Positions 1 through 7,738 of a DNA stretch of 64,000 bases are shown here, piece after piece. Origin of the DNA: VXNE01 sp965261535 (lineage in GTDB: Bacteria > Pseudomonadota > Gammaproteobacteria > Pseudomonadales > Azotimanducaceae). Made by a program: the position numbers and the translations under genes. The notes under the pieces are model-generated. The model was not told the DNA's origin and did no database searches. It saw only the letters and a program-made list of their open reading frames with translations. The first letter of the stretch is position 1, and each line of letters begins with the position of its first letter. The stretch is from NCBI GenBank assembly GCA_965261535.1, contig OZ253469.1, positions 806,001 through 870,000 on the forward strand, read 5' to 3'.

Positions 1-228
1 GAACGGTTCTACTGGCGTTCCTTTCGCAACAGGTCCTACCTCATGATCAGACCCAGTGGATTGACGGATTGGCAGAACGGGAACCTTCTCTATTGCCCGG
101 CGAGCGGCGACCCCAGGTTCGCGCGGCAGATTGTCATCAACGCGCAAGCTCGCGTCCGACACGCCCGGGACAGCGACGGTGACGGCATCGTGGAAGACGT
201 GAAAGGTCGCGCGGTCGATTGCCCATGA
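1..228 (+). CDS. GspH/FimT-family minor pseudopilin, C-terminal part (5' end outside window)
   Basis: The reading frame is open from base 1 to a TGA ending at 228, giving 75 visible residues. The text LMIRPSGLTDWQNGNLLYC, followed by a basic stretch and DSDGDGIVED, follows the C-terminal pattern of FimT/FimU/GspH pseudopilins (proline-rich strand, NG turn, cysteine, then an arginine-rich strand and a GDG loop). Such proteins are processed by PilD and initiate type IV pilus or type II secretion pseudopilus assembly in the inner membrane. The N-terminal methylation segment is outside the window. It converges on pilX with a 20-base gap, so it is not cotranscribed with the other minor pilins. The family is inferred from the tail alone. 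Confidence 0.6.
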   Translation, partial: ERFYWRSFRNRSYLMIRPSGLTDWQNGNLLYCPASGDPRFARQIVINAQARVRHARDSDGDGIVEDVKGRAVDCP

Positions 229-248
229 TCGGTCTATCAACCCGCAGA

Positions 249-785
249 TCAAGGAGCCTCCAGTTCTCGCCACGACAGCCGAATGGACTGTCTCGGCCCG
301 GAAGCCGTGTCGCCATCGGGTGATGACAACGCGAACGCGCTCTGCAGCACGACGCGCGCGTGCTGCGTGCCGCCGATGGCGCGCGCGGTCACCCTGAATA
401 CCTCCACGCCGCCGTCGGGGTCCACCCACGATGCGATCTGTTCGACGATGAATCGGGGCGGCTGGGCGACGCCAGCCAGGGGCGTTGCCACGCGACTGTT
501 CGCGCCTCGCCAGGTTTCCGGGCGCGACCATGGCTCCGGCGCGCCGAAAACGGCGCCCGCGTAAAAGCCCGGAGCCGCCGGATCGAACCCGCCCGAGGCA
601 ATAATCCGCTCTCCCTCCCGCAGCGCCGACTCCGCCGCCTGCAGGGCGAGTTCACCGTCGTGCCCGTTGCGGGCCATTCGCACCTCCAGCGACACCGTCT
701 GGGAAGCCGACACTCCCGCCACGCCGAGAGCGAGCAGTACCACCAGGCAGACGAACAATGCGATGCCGCCTTGCCTGGCCCTCAT
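249..785 (-). CDS. pilX: Type IV pilus minor pilin PilX
   Basis: The 178-residue product starts MRARQGGIALFVCLVVLLAL, the short basic leader and hydrophobic helix of PilX-type minor pilins, and continues with the conserved pattern QAAESALREGE around residues 48-58. PilX acts with PilV, PilW and PilE in the priming tip complex of type IV pili. It is the last gene of the minus-strand run pilE-pilV-pilW-pilX, 76 bases after pilW. No pilY1 follows, unlike the usual fimU-pilVWX-pilY1-pilE cluster. The 5' leader just upstream of the ATG carries a copy of a dispersed repeat seen at four other places in the window. Confidence 0.85.
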   Translation of the reverse strand: MRARQGGIALFVCLVVLLALGVAGVSASQTVSLEVRMARNGHDGELALQAAESALREGERIIASGGFDPAAPGFYAGAVFGAPEPWSRPETWRGANSRVATPLAGVAQPPRFIVEQIASWVDPDGGVEVFRVTARAIGGTQHARVVLQSAFALSSPDGDTASGPRQSIRLSWRELEAP

Positions 786-861
786 ACCTCACCAAGCCGC
801 TTGCGAGCAAACATATGTCATTTATTTTCAATCAAGTACGTTCATTTATTGGAAATACAAT

Positions 862-1902
862 TCAGTTGCGAAGCGTGATCACACGGGAAAACGTGCGGCG
901 CATGGGTTCAATGCCGTCGACCCTATCGACGCTGTTCGCGGTCAATTGGACATCAATGGATCGCACGACTTGTCCGGCGGCCTCGCCCGGAACGGCGTAC
1001 CGGTCCACCGCACCGTCGCTGTTCCCGTCCAGACCCAGGCGCACTTGCAGATCCTCGACTCCCTGGATCAATTCCACTGGCCCGTCCATCGTCGTCTTTC
1101 GCCACAGGGAGGCCGGGACCGATCCGACATTGTTGCGGCCGGTTCCGCGAGCGACGAAGTAGATTTCCGTGACGACGCCGAAGACTGCCGCTCCCTCTGA
1201 GTCAAGCGCGCCCCCATAGGGCGTGTCGGTTGCGGATAGCGAAGCGCCCGCCGCATTGTCGAACGGACCGCCGCCCGCCGCGCGGACCAGGGTCGCGACA
1301 CCATCACCCCGCTCTATCCGGTTGACGCGGAACAGCGACGCTTGCCGGCAGTCCGAGATGACGGCGAAATCGTCGGCCTCGATGCCCAGTTCGCCATTGT
1401 CTTCCACCAAGGGAAAGCCGTCGGGAGCCGCCATCGCCGCGATGCGCGCGCCCGGCGCGGCGACTCGGCGCAAGACCAGCACATCTGTGAGCGGCAAGAC
1501 CGCGCCGACATCGATGCCTCTGCCGCTCGCCGAGATGCTCGCCGGCAGGCTCGGCGTCCAGCTATCCGGCGAGCCGCGCGCATCCATACCATCGAAGGCT
1601 TCGACAGGCGCGCCGACGTTGATCTCGAACATGTCGTTCCACGAACCGTTCAGCGTGTTCCGCACCGCGCCCGGCGACGACCGGCAACCCAGGTACCCGG
1701 CCGAGCGGACAGAGCGGGCGATGAAGTCCAGCGCCTGGCGGGCGGACTCCTGCATGCGCGTCTGGCCGTGCAGCAGCGTGTACGCGCGTTGGCTATCCGC
1801 GAATAGCCGCGCCGCGCCAGCAGCCACGAGCACGCCGAGTCCCAGCGCCAGCATCAGCTCGATCAGCGACGCGCCAACCGCAGGTTTCAGCGATTTCGCC
1901 AC
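862..1902 (-). CDS. pilW: Type IV pilus assembly protein PilW
   Basis: The product is a PilW-like minor pilin. Prepilin cleavage is expected before the helix SLIELMLALGLGVLVAAGAA, and the frame then reads QARQALDFIARSVRSAGYLG-like text (SARQALDFIARSVRSAGYLG) typical of PilW. The open frame extends to an ATG at 1986, which would add 28 residues and overlap pilV by 58 bases. I prefer the GTG at 1902 (VAKSLKPAVGASLIELML): it gives a normal short leader, lies 26 bases past the pilV stop, and has a G-rich ribosome-binding stretch upstream. From that start the protein has 346 residues. A late glycine-rich region (residues ~210-230) is probably surface loop. Confidence 0.85.
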   Translation of the reverse strand: MAKSLKPAVGASLIELMLALGLGVLVAAGAARLFADSQRAYTLLHGQTRMQESARQALDFIARSVRSAGYLGCRSSPGAVRNTLNGSWNDMFEINVGAPVEAFDGMDARGSPDSWTPSLPASISASGRGIDVGAVLPLTDVLVLRRVAAPGARIAAMAAPDGFPLVEDNGELGIEADDFAVISDCRQASLFRVNRIERGDGVATLVRAAGGGPFDNAAGASLSATDTPYGGALDSEGAAVFGVVTEIYFVARGTGRNNVGSVPASLWRKTTMDGPVELIQGVEDLQVRLGLDGNSDGAVDRYAVPGEAAGQVVRSIDVQLTANSVDRVDGIEPMRRTFSRVITLRN

Positions 1903-1928
1903 GCGGCACCGACCCCCGGCGACAGCGC

Positions 1929-2441
1929 TCACGCCCTGCTCGCCATCGCAATCCTCAAGAGGAACGCGCGACCGGGCGGTTGCCACGACACGGTGACGGT
2001 GACCACATTTGTAGCGGCATCCACGACGACCGTGCCGTCGCCCTCCGGCAGCCCGGGCATCTCATCGGCGCCCGCCAATGCGCCCGCTTCCCGAATCCGT
2101 ACACACGCCGCGGCGTCGCGCCAACCGCCGAGCGCGCATTTCCACAGCGCCATATCGAAGCGCGCCATCTCGCGAGGGGCGCACGCGGCATGCAGACAGT
2201 CTACAAAGACCGGCGGTCCCGCGCCCACGGCGAACTCGCCGGCGGCCACGGCATGGTTCGCCCTAATGCGATCCATCATGTCGACGGCGCGCTGCACCGC
2301 CACCGAACGCTCGTACGCGTCGCGGCCCGCGCGCAAGCTTTCGGCCTGCAGACCCGCAAGGCCCAGCGCGCCGGCGCTCATGACCAGAATGGCAACGAGC
2401 AGTTCGGTCAGGGTAATGCCCCTTGCCCGGGCTAGCGCCAC
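1929..2441 (-). CDS. pilV: Type IV pilus modification protein PilV
   Basis: The 170-residue protein begins MALARARGITLTELLVAILV, a class III prepilin leader with the processing site before the hydrophobic helix. The conserved PilV segment GLAGLQAESLRAGRDAYERS, then DMMDRIRAN, follows at residues 27-62. It is a minor pilin of the tip complex that primes pilus assembly. The start overlaps the 3' end of pilE by 10 bases, so the two are probably translationally coupled. The two internal cysteine pairs (near residues 80-115) may form disulfides, as is common in pilin globular domains. Confidence 0.87.
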   Translation of the reverse strand: MALARARGITLTELLVAILVMSAGALGLAGLQAESLRAGRDAYERSVAVQRAVDMMDRIRANHAVAAGEFAVGAGPPVFVDCLHAACAPREMARFDMALWKCALGGWRDAAACVRIREAGALAGADEMPGLPEGDGTVVVDAATNVVTVTVSWQPPGRAFLLRIAMASRA

Positions 2442-2890
2442 GTGTCCTCGCCCGGACCGAAGTCACCGTTGTCGTTGCGGTCCCAGAATTGCCCGCCGGA
2501 CGCGTCCAGCGCCAGGTCGCCATCCTTGTCAACCACATTGCCGGGCTGGGCCGGGCTCGCCCGGAGCAGGAACCCGGCGGCGCCTTGATCCACCAGGTCG
2601 ATGCGATATTGGGTCGATGCCGGCGTGCAGACATTGGGCGTCACCTGGCCCGCGTCCATGTCGCCGATACCGTCGGCGTTCGAATCGATCGCCGAACGAT
2701 AGGAGAACGTGAGGCTCGCATGACGCTCCATGCCCTGGGCGCAGCGCAGGAGATCGGCCTGCGCCATGGCGCGATGGGCGCCGACGCTATAACGCGTATA
2801 CAGCGGCGATGCGAGGGCGGCCAGTATGGCCAGGATCCCCAGCACCGCCATCAATTCGATGAGCGTGAATGCCTTCGCTGTCATCTCCAC
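2432..2890 (-). CDS. pilE: Type IV pilin-like protein PilE
   Basis: The 152-residue protein starts MEMTAKAFTLIELMAVLGIL: a six- to seven-residue leader, then F-T-L-I-E with the conserved Glu5 of type IV pilins and a hydrophobic alpha-1 helix up to YTRYSVGAHRAMAQADLL. The paired cysteines in the globular part fit a pilin D-region. The C-terminus is rich in Asp/Asn turns (DRNDNGDFGPGEDT), like calcium-binding pseudopilin loops. It is the first gene of the pilEVWX run. The 133 bases upstream up to lspA hold the likely promoter, but I see no clear consensus there. Confidence 0.85.
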   Translation of the reverse strand: MEMTAKAFTLIELMAVLGILAILAALASPLYTRYSVGAHRAMAQADLLRCAQGMERHASLTFSYRSAIDSNADGIGDMDAGQVTPNVCTPASTQYRIDLVDQGAAGFLLRASPAQPGNVVDKDGDLALDASGGQFWDRNDNGDFGPGEDTWR

Positions 2891-3023
2891 CCCGCTTCAT
2901 GCGCGCCAGGCGAAGACGTAAGGTACAGCGGACCAGCAAGGCGGTTTAGAAGTCAGAGCCCTGAACGTGCGTGCGATTCTTCCGGTGAATGGCGTGAGAC
3001 GCAGGCGGCGCCGGACGAAGCGC

Positions 3024-3518
3024 TCAGGAAGTCTCGTTTCCCCTCGATATCGCGCGCGTGACCGTCAGCGCAATCCAGGTGGCCGCGCCCACGGTGACCG
3101 CGGAGTCCGCAACGTTGAAAACCGGAAAACGGAACGCGTCGTAGTGGACGAAGACGAAGTCGATCACGTGCCCCAGGCTGAGCCGGTCCAGCAGGTTGCC
3201 GAGGGCGCCTGCCAGGATGCAGGCGCAGGCGAAGCCGTACCACGCGGCGCCGCGTTCGAGCGTGCGGATCTCGTTCATGAGGAAGATGGAAAAGACCGCC
3301 GCCAGCCCCGACAACCCCCATCGCGACCAGGCGTCGCCGCCCGCGAACATGCTGAACGCCGCGCCGGTGTTGTGCACCAGCTTCCAGGACAGAAATGGCA
3401 ACACGTCCACCTCGACCCCATAGTCCAGGGCCTCGCTCGCCACGTATTTCGTCCACTGATCGATACCGAAGACGATCAGCGCGAAGGCGTAACACCCAAG
3501 CCTTATGCGGCGAACCAT
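3024..3518 (-). CDS. lspA: Lipoprotein signal peptidase II
   Basis: The 164-residue inner-membrane aspartyl protease removes signal peptides from diacylated prolipoproteins. Key signatures are visible: FGIDQWTK near residues 17-24, HNTGAAFS at 49-56, GNLLDR with catalytic Asp111, and FNVADS with catalytic Asp138; four hydrophobic segments surround them. The start overlaps the 3' end of ribF by 16 bases. In most Gammaproteobacteria ileS sits between ribF and lspA, and ispH or fkpB follows; here neither is present and pilE follows. Confidence 0.95.
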   Translation of the reverse strand: MVRRIRLGCYAFALIVFGIDQWTKYVASEALDYGVEVDVLPFLSWKLVHNTGAAFSMFAGGDAWSRWGLSGLAAVFSIFLMNEIRTLERGAAWYGFACACILAGALGNLLDRLSLGHVIDFVFVHYDAFRFPVFNVADSAVTVGAATWIALTVTRAISRGNETS

Positions 3519-4426
3519 TCCTTCGCTTCCTCGATATCGATTTCGATGCGCGCCTTCAGCGCATCCAGCGACGGAAACTTGCGCTCGTCGCGCAGCTTGT
3601 GGTGAACCGTCACGGTCAGGAGCCTGCCGTAGATATCCTCGTCGAAGTCGAAGATGTGCACCTCGAGCAACGGTTCCCTGCCGTCAACGGTCGGCCGCAC
3701 GCCGATGTTCGCAACACCTTCGTAACGACGGTCGAGACCATGTACGGTGACGCAGAAAACACCACTGAGGGCCGACCGATATCGCTGCAGGCGAATGTTG
3801 GCCGTCGGCACGCCTATGGTGCGGCCGATCTGCCGTCCATAGACGACGCGTCCCATCATGAAGTACTTGTGGCCAAGCAGTTTCTCCGCCATCGCGAAGT
3901 CGCCGGCGGCGAGCGCGGCACGGATCCGAGTGCTGCTGACGCGTTCGTGCTCCAACGTCAGCGTACCCATGTGGCTGACGCCGTAGCCGTAGCGGTCACC
4001 GGCAGCTTTCAGCATGGCGTAGTCGCCCACGCGCCCACTACCGAAACGGAAGTCGTCTCCAACCATGACGTGTTCCGCGCCAAGGGCGTCGCGCAGGAGA
4101 TCCTTGGCCATGTGCGACGCGGGCATGGACGCCATTCTTTCGTTGAACGGCACGCACAGCACGCGATCGATACCCGTCGGCCGGAGCAGGGCCACCTTCT
4201 CGCGAAACCGCGTCAGCCGCGCGGGTACCGCTGTGCCTCGGAAGAACTCCCTCGGCTGGGGCTCGAATGTCATCAGCAGGCTCGGCCGCCGCAACTCGAC
4301 GCCCTTCGCGACGAGATCACGAAGCAGCTTCTGGTGACCGTGGTGCACGCCGTCGAAATTGCCGATGGTCACGACATTGCCACGATAGCGCGGGACGATG
4401 CTCTGCATGCCGCGAATGAGCTCCAT
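3503..4426 (-). CDS. ribF: Bifunctional riboflavin kinase/FMN adenylyltransferase
   Basis: The 307-residue cytoplasmic enzyme converts riboflavin to FMN and FMN to FAD. The N-terminal adenylyltransferase domain has the nucleotidyl-transferase signature TIGNFDGVHHGHQ at residues 20-32 and the later VSSTRIR motif. The C-terminal flavokinase domain shows GRTIGVPTANI, GVFCVTV and NIGVRPTVDG, ending in the EEAKEWFAA tail. The length is normal for the family. It lies 24 bases downstream of murJ and overlaps lspA, consistent with one transcript murJ-ribF-lspA. Confidence 0.95.
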   Translation of the reverse strand: MELIRGMQSIVPRYRGNVVTIGNFDGVHHGHQKLLRDLVAKGVELRRPSLLMTFEPQPREFFRGTAVPARLTRFREKVALLRPTGIDRVLCVPFNERMASMPASHMAKDLLRDALGAEHVMVGDDFRFGSGRVGDYAMLKAAGDRYGYGVSHMGTLTLEHERVSSTRIRAALAAGDFAMAEKLLGHKYFMMGRVVYGRQIGRTIGVPTANIRLQRYRSALSGVFCVTVHGLDRRYEGVANIGVRPTVDGREPLLEVHIFDFDEDIYGRLLTVTVHHKLRDERKFPSLDALKARIEIDIEEAKEWFAA

Positions 4427-4450
4427 GGGCCGGATTCTACTCGTGTCGTG

Positions 4451-6079
4451 TCAAACGCGGTGACGCATCTGGCGCGGACGCACTCCCATGAGCCAGGCCG
4501 CGGCGACGTACACCAGAAAACCGACGACGACCGCGGAGGCGAGCACCAGCGCCCGCGCGGCCAGGAACGTATCGACGGCGAACGCCTCGAGCGCAAACGC
4601 GTCCGCGTCGAGCCAGACTTCGTCGGCCGGGACGAACCAGGCCAGCACAGCGACCATGACGCCACTCGCGACAATCGACGACGACAGCGTGCGCCACAGC
4701 GCCCGCGTTGGAGCATAGTCGGACCGGCGCAGCAGACCCCGCATGAGCAGGGCCGCGTTGACCGTGGCGGCGATGCCGAGAGCGAGGGCCAGGCCAACGT
4801 GCCGCAGCCACCAGAACATGGCCAGTCCAGCCGCGATGTTGACGCCGACGGAAACCACGGCATAGCGGAAAGGCGTGCGCGTATCCTGCCGCGCAAAGAA
4901 ACCGGGGGCCGCGATCTTGATCAGCACCAGCGCCGGCAGTCCGAGGGCGAACGCCCGCAGCGCCGCCGCCGTCATGCGCGCGTCCTCGGCGTCGAATTCG
5001 CCGTGATGAAACATCGTTCCCACCAGCGGGACGGCAAGGAAAAACAACGCGGCGGCGGCGGGCAGCGCGAACAGGATCGCCATGCGCAAGCCCCAATCGA
5101 GGGTCGACGCGAAACCCGCGCGATCATCCTCGGTGTGCAGCCGCGAGAGGTTCGGCAGCAGCACGGTGCCGAGCGCAACCGCGACCAGTCCGATCGGCAC
5201 CTCCATCAGGCGGTCGGCGTAGTACAGCCAGGAGATGCTGCCGGTGGCGAGCAGCGAGGCGAGAATGCCGCTGATCAAGCCGTTGACCTGGTGGACCGAC
5301 GCCGCGAACACGGCGGGACCGAGCAGATTCCCGACCTTGCGCACGCCCGGATCGCGCCAGTCGATCTTCGGCGGCAGCAACAGTTCGAGACGGCGCAACG
5401 ACGGGAACTGGAACAGCAGTTGGGCAAAGCCAGCGACGAACACGCCCCAGGCCAGGGCCATGGCCGGTTGGGAAAACATGGGCGCGGCGAACAGCGCCGC
5501 CCCGATCAGCGTCAGGTTCAGCAGGACGGGCGTGAACGCGGGCACCGCATAGCGGTGGAAACTGTTCAGCATGGCGCCGGCGAAGGCAGTGAGAGAAATG
5601 AGCGCGAGGTAGGGGAACGTCACCCGCAGCATGTCCGCGGCCAACGACATGCGAACGTGGTCGCCGGCGAAGCCTGGCGCGAAGAGCACCACAAGGCCGT
5701 AGGCACCGAAGATCCCGGCGATCGTCACGAGCGTCAGGACCAGGGTGAGGTTGCCGGCCACGGCTCGCACGAAGTCGTTCAACGCGCGACGGTCGCCGGT
5801 GTGGTATTCGGCGAGAACCGGCACGAATGCCTGCGCGAAGGCGCCTTCGGCGAATAGTCGCCGGAAAAAGTTCGGTATCCGGAACGCGACAAAGAAGGCG
5901 TCCGCCGCGCCGGCGGCACCCAGAAAGTGGGAAAGGACGACATCGCGGACGAAGCCGCTGACGCGCGACAGCGCCGTCATCGATGCGACCACCGACCCCG
6001 CCGCAGCGACATCGGCGGTGTCGGCGGTATCGGCGCTAGAGTCCGGCTCAGTTGACATCGTCGACCCCGGCGGGCACAT
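4451..6079 (-). CDS. murJ: Lipid II flippase MurJ
   Basis: The 542-residue polytopic membrane protein flips the peptidoglycan precursor lipid II across the inner membrane. The family text is clear: SMTALSRVSGFVRDVVLSHF and IPNFFRRLFAEGAFAQAFVP near the N-terminus, with about 14 hydrophobic helices. The ATG at 6079 has an AGGA seven bases upstream. A second ATG at 6058 (MSTEPDSS) would give a start closer to the usual family N-terminus, and its poly-(TAD) stretch looks unconserved. The gene is divergent from rpsT with only 28 bases between, so the promoters overlap. Confidence 0.93.
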   Translation of the reverse strand: MCPPGSTMSTEPDSSADTADTADVAAAGSVVASMTALSRVSGFVRDVVLSHFLGAAGAADAFFVAFRIPNFFRRLFAEGAFAQAFVPVLAEYHTGDRRALNDFVRAVAGNLTLVLTLVTIAGIFGAYGLVVLFAPGFAGDHVRMSLAADMLRVTFPYLALISLTAFAGAMLNSFHRYAVPAFTPVLLNLTLIGAALFAAPMFSQPAMALAWGVFVAGFAQLLFQFPSLRRLELLLPPKIDWRDPGVRKVGNLLGPAVFAASVHQVNGLISGILASLLATGSISWLYYADRLMEVPIGLVAVALGTVLLPNLSRLHTEDDRAGFASTLDWGLRMAILFALPAAAALFFLAVPLVGTMFHHGEFDAEDARMTAAALRAFALGLPALVLIKIAAPGFFARQDTRTPFRYAVVSVGVNIAAGLAMFWWLRHVGLALALGIAATVNAALLMRGLLRRSDYAPTRALWRTLSSSIVASGVMVAVLAWFVPADEVWLDADAFALEAFAVDTFLAARALVLASAVVVGFLVYVAAAWLMGVRPRQMRHRV

Positions 6080-6107
6080 TAGCGCGTCCTTTTCGAGGAG
6101 GTCTTAC

Positions 6108-6371
6108 TTGGCCAACAATCCACAAGCCAAAAAGCGCACGCGCCAAGCGGAGTCGCACCGGACTCGCAACGCAAGCCAGCGCTCGATGTACCGCACTTAC
6201 CTGAAACGGGTCCAGGCCGCAGTGGCGGCGGGTGACAAGGAAGCGGCGACCGCGGCATTCGCCGCCGCCGTGCCGGTTCTCGACAAATTCGTCGGTAAGG
6301 GAATCCTGCACAAGAACAAGGCGGCGCGACACAAGTCGCGATTGCACGCCCATATCAGCGCGCTCGCCTGA
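6108..6371 (+). CDS. rpsT: 30S ribosomal protein S20 (bS20), TTG start
   Basis: The 87-residue product reads (M)ANNPQAKKRTRQAESHRTRN and ends NKAARHKSRLHAHISALA, which is bS20 throughout. There is no ATG or GTG at the right place: the start is TTG at 6108, seven bases after the strong ribosome-binding site GAGGAGG (6095-6101). E. coli rpsT also starts at UUG, which is linked to its autogenous control, so the rare start is probably conserved for regulation. The gene is divergent from murJ and is followed by the palindromic tandem array at 6407. Confidence 0.95.
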   Translation: MANNPQAKKRTRQAESHRTRNASQRSMYRTYLKRVQAAVAAGDKEAATAAFAAAVPVLDKFVGKGILHKNKAARHKSRLHAHISALA

Positions 6372-6406
6372 ACGCCGCATCGCGCTGATTTTTCTTCTTG
6401 CTCCAC

Positions 6407-6600
6407 GCGAGGGGTATCCCCTCGCGCTGCTGTCCTCATGCGAGGCGTGCCCCCTCGCGCTGCTGTCTTCGTGCGAGGGGTGCCCCCTCGCGCTGCTGTC
6501 TTCGTGCGAGGGGTGCCCCCTCGCGCTGCTGTCTTCGTGCGAGGGGTGCCCCCTCGCGCTGCTGTCTTCATGCGAGGGGTGCCCCCTCGCGCTCCCCGGC
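6407..6600. repeat. Tandem palindromic array, six 33-bp units
   Basis: Six units start at 6407, 6440, 6473, 6506, 6539 and 6572, each 33 bases apart. Every unit opens with an inverted repeat GCGAGGGG-TGC/TAT-CCCCTCGC able to form an 8-bp hairpin, followed by the spacer GCTGCTGTCTTCG or a close variant. The second unit has one base changed in the stem (GCGAGGCG). The array fills the gap between the convergent genes rpsT and proB and could terminate both. The same palindrome occurs singly at 36617 and four times at 60598-60748, with a different spacer. Confidence 0.9.
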
Positions 6601-6610
6601 CGCGGGAGCA

Positions 6611-7738
6611 TCACAGCACCGCCAGATTGTCCCGGTGGATCAACTCGGGCTCGTCGACATAGCCCAGGCGCGCTTCGATCCGATCGCTTCCGGCACCCAG
6701 CAACAGCCGGACTTCGCCGCCGCTGTAGTTCACCAATCCCTTCGCCACCTCCGCGCCCGTCGCGTCCGTGACACGGACCATGTCGCCGCGTTTGAATTCC
6801 CCCGTCGCTCGCACCGCGCCGACGGCGAGAACGCTGACGCCCCTGTTGCGGACCGCCTCCACCGCGCCGGCATCGAGGGCGATCTCCCCCTTGGCGATGA
6901 GTTGTCCGGCAATCCACCGTTTGCGCGACGCTAACGGTTCGACATCGGCCGCGAGCACCGTACCGATGTTCGCGCCCTTCGAGAGCGCCAACAGGACCCC
7001 GTCCAGCGACCCCCTGGCGATCACCGTATGCGTTCCCGAACGCGCCGCAAGCCGCGCGGCCGCGAGCTTTGTCACCATGCCGCCCCTGCCGAGCACGCCG
7101 CCGCCTCCGGCATAGTCGTCGAGCCTCCGATCATCCGCCGATGCTTCGCTCACCAGCGGCGCGCCCGGATCCACCCTCGGGTCGCGTTCGAGCAATCCGT
7201 CCTGGTCCGTCAGGAGCACCAGGATGTCCGCGCTCAACGCGCTCGCCACCATGGCCGACAACATGTCGTTGTCCCCGAGTTTGATCTCTTCGGTGGCAAC
7301 CGAATCGTTTTCGTTGATCACGGGCACGACATTGAAATCGAGCAGGGTTTCCAACGTGGCGCGCGCGTTGAGGTAGCGGCCGCGATCGGCGAAGTCGTCA
7401 TGGGTCAAGAGCACCATCGCCGTGCCGAGACCGGAACGCCGCAACGCCCGTTCGTAGGCCTCCACGAGACCCATCTGTCCGGCGGCGGCCGCCGCCTGCA
7501 ATTCGTGCACGCTCTCCGGTCGCCTCGCGAGGCCCAACCTGCGGCAGCCTTCCGCCACGGCGCCGCTCGATACCAGGATCACCCGGTGCCCGCCTTCTCT
7601 CAAGGTCGCGATCTGATCGCACCAGCGGGCAATGGCGTCGTGATCCAGATTACGACCGTTGGCGGTCAACAGCGCGCTGCCGATCTTGACCACCCACAGA
7701 CCCGCCTCGCGGAGCTTTTGTCGTGCCGCCGTGCTCAT
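6611..7738 (-). CDS. proB: Glutamate 5-kinase
   Basis: The 375-residue enzyme phosphorylates glutamate, the first step of proline synthesis. The N-terminal amino-acid kinase domain shows LWVVKIGSALLT and VILVSSGAVAEG, then NENDSVATEEIKLGDNDMLS and GRGGMVTKLAAARLA. The C-terminal quarter, from about residue 275, is a PUA domain (GAVRATGEFKRGDMVRVTDA, GLVNYSGGEVRLLLG). The start overlaps the obgE stop by four bases (ATGA), indicating coupled translation. Its 3' end lies 11 bases from the palindromic array. Confidence 0.95.
   Translation of the reverse strand: MSTAARQKLREAGLWVVKIGSALLTANGRNLDHDAIARWCDQIATLREGGHRVILVSSGAVAEGCRRLGLARRPESVHELQAAAAAGQMGLVEAYERALRRSGLGTAMVLLTHDDFADRGRYLNARATLETLLDFNVVPVINENDSVATEEIKLGDNDMLSAMVASALSADILVLLTDQDGLLERDPRVDPGAPLVSEASADDRRLDDYAGGGGVLGRGGMVTKLAAARLAARSGTHTVIARGSLDGVLLALSKGANIGTVLAADVEPLASRKRWIAGQLIAKGEIALDAGAVEAVRNRGVSVLAVGAVRATGEFKRGDMVRVTDATGAEVAKGLVNYSGGEVRLLLGAGSDRIEARLGYVDEPELIHRDNLAVL

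Noticed and set aside
3395..5857. 820-codon open frame on the plus strand over ribF and murJ
   Set aside because: It is antisense to two clear genes, its product is a low-complexity basic/histidine-rich text, and it has no domain. High GC creates long shadow frames here.
6407..6600. CRISPR array
   Set aside because: Units are directly adjacent with constant spacers and hairpins in each; there are no variable spacers and no cas genes.
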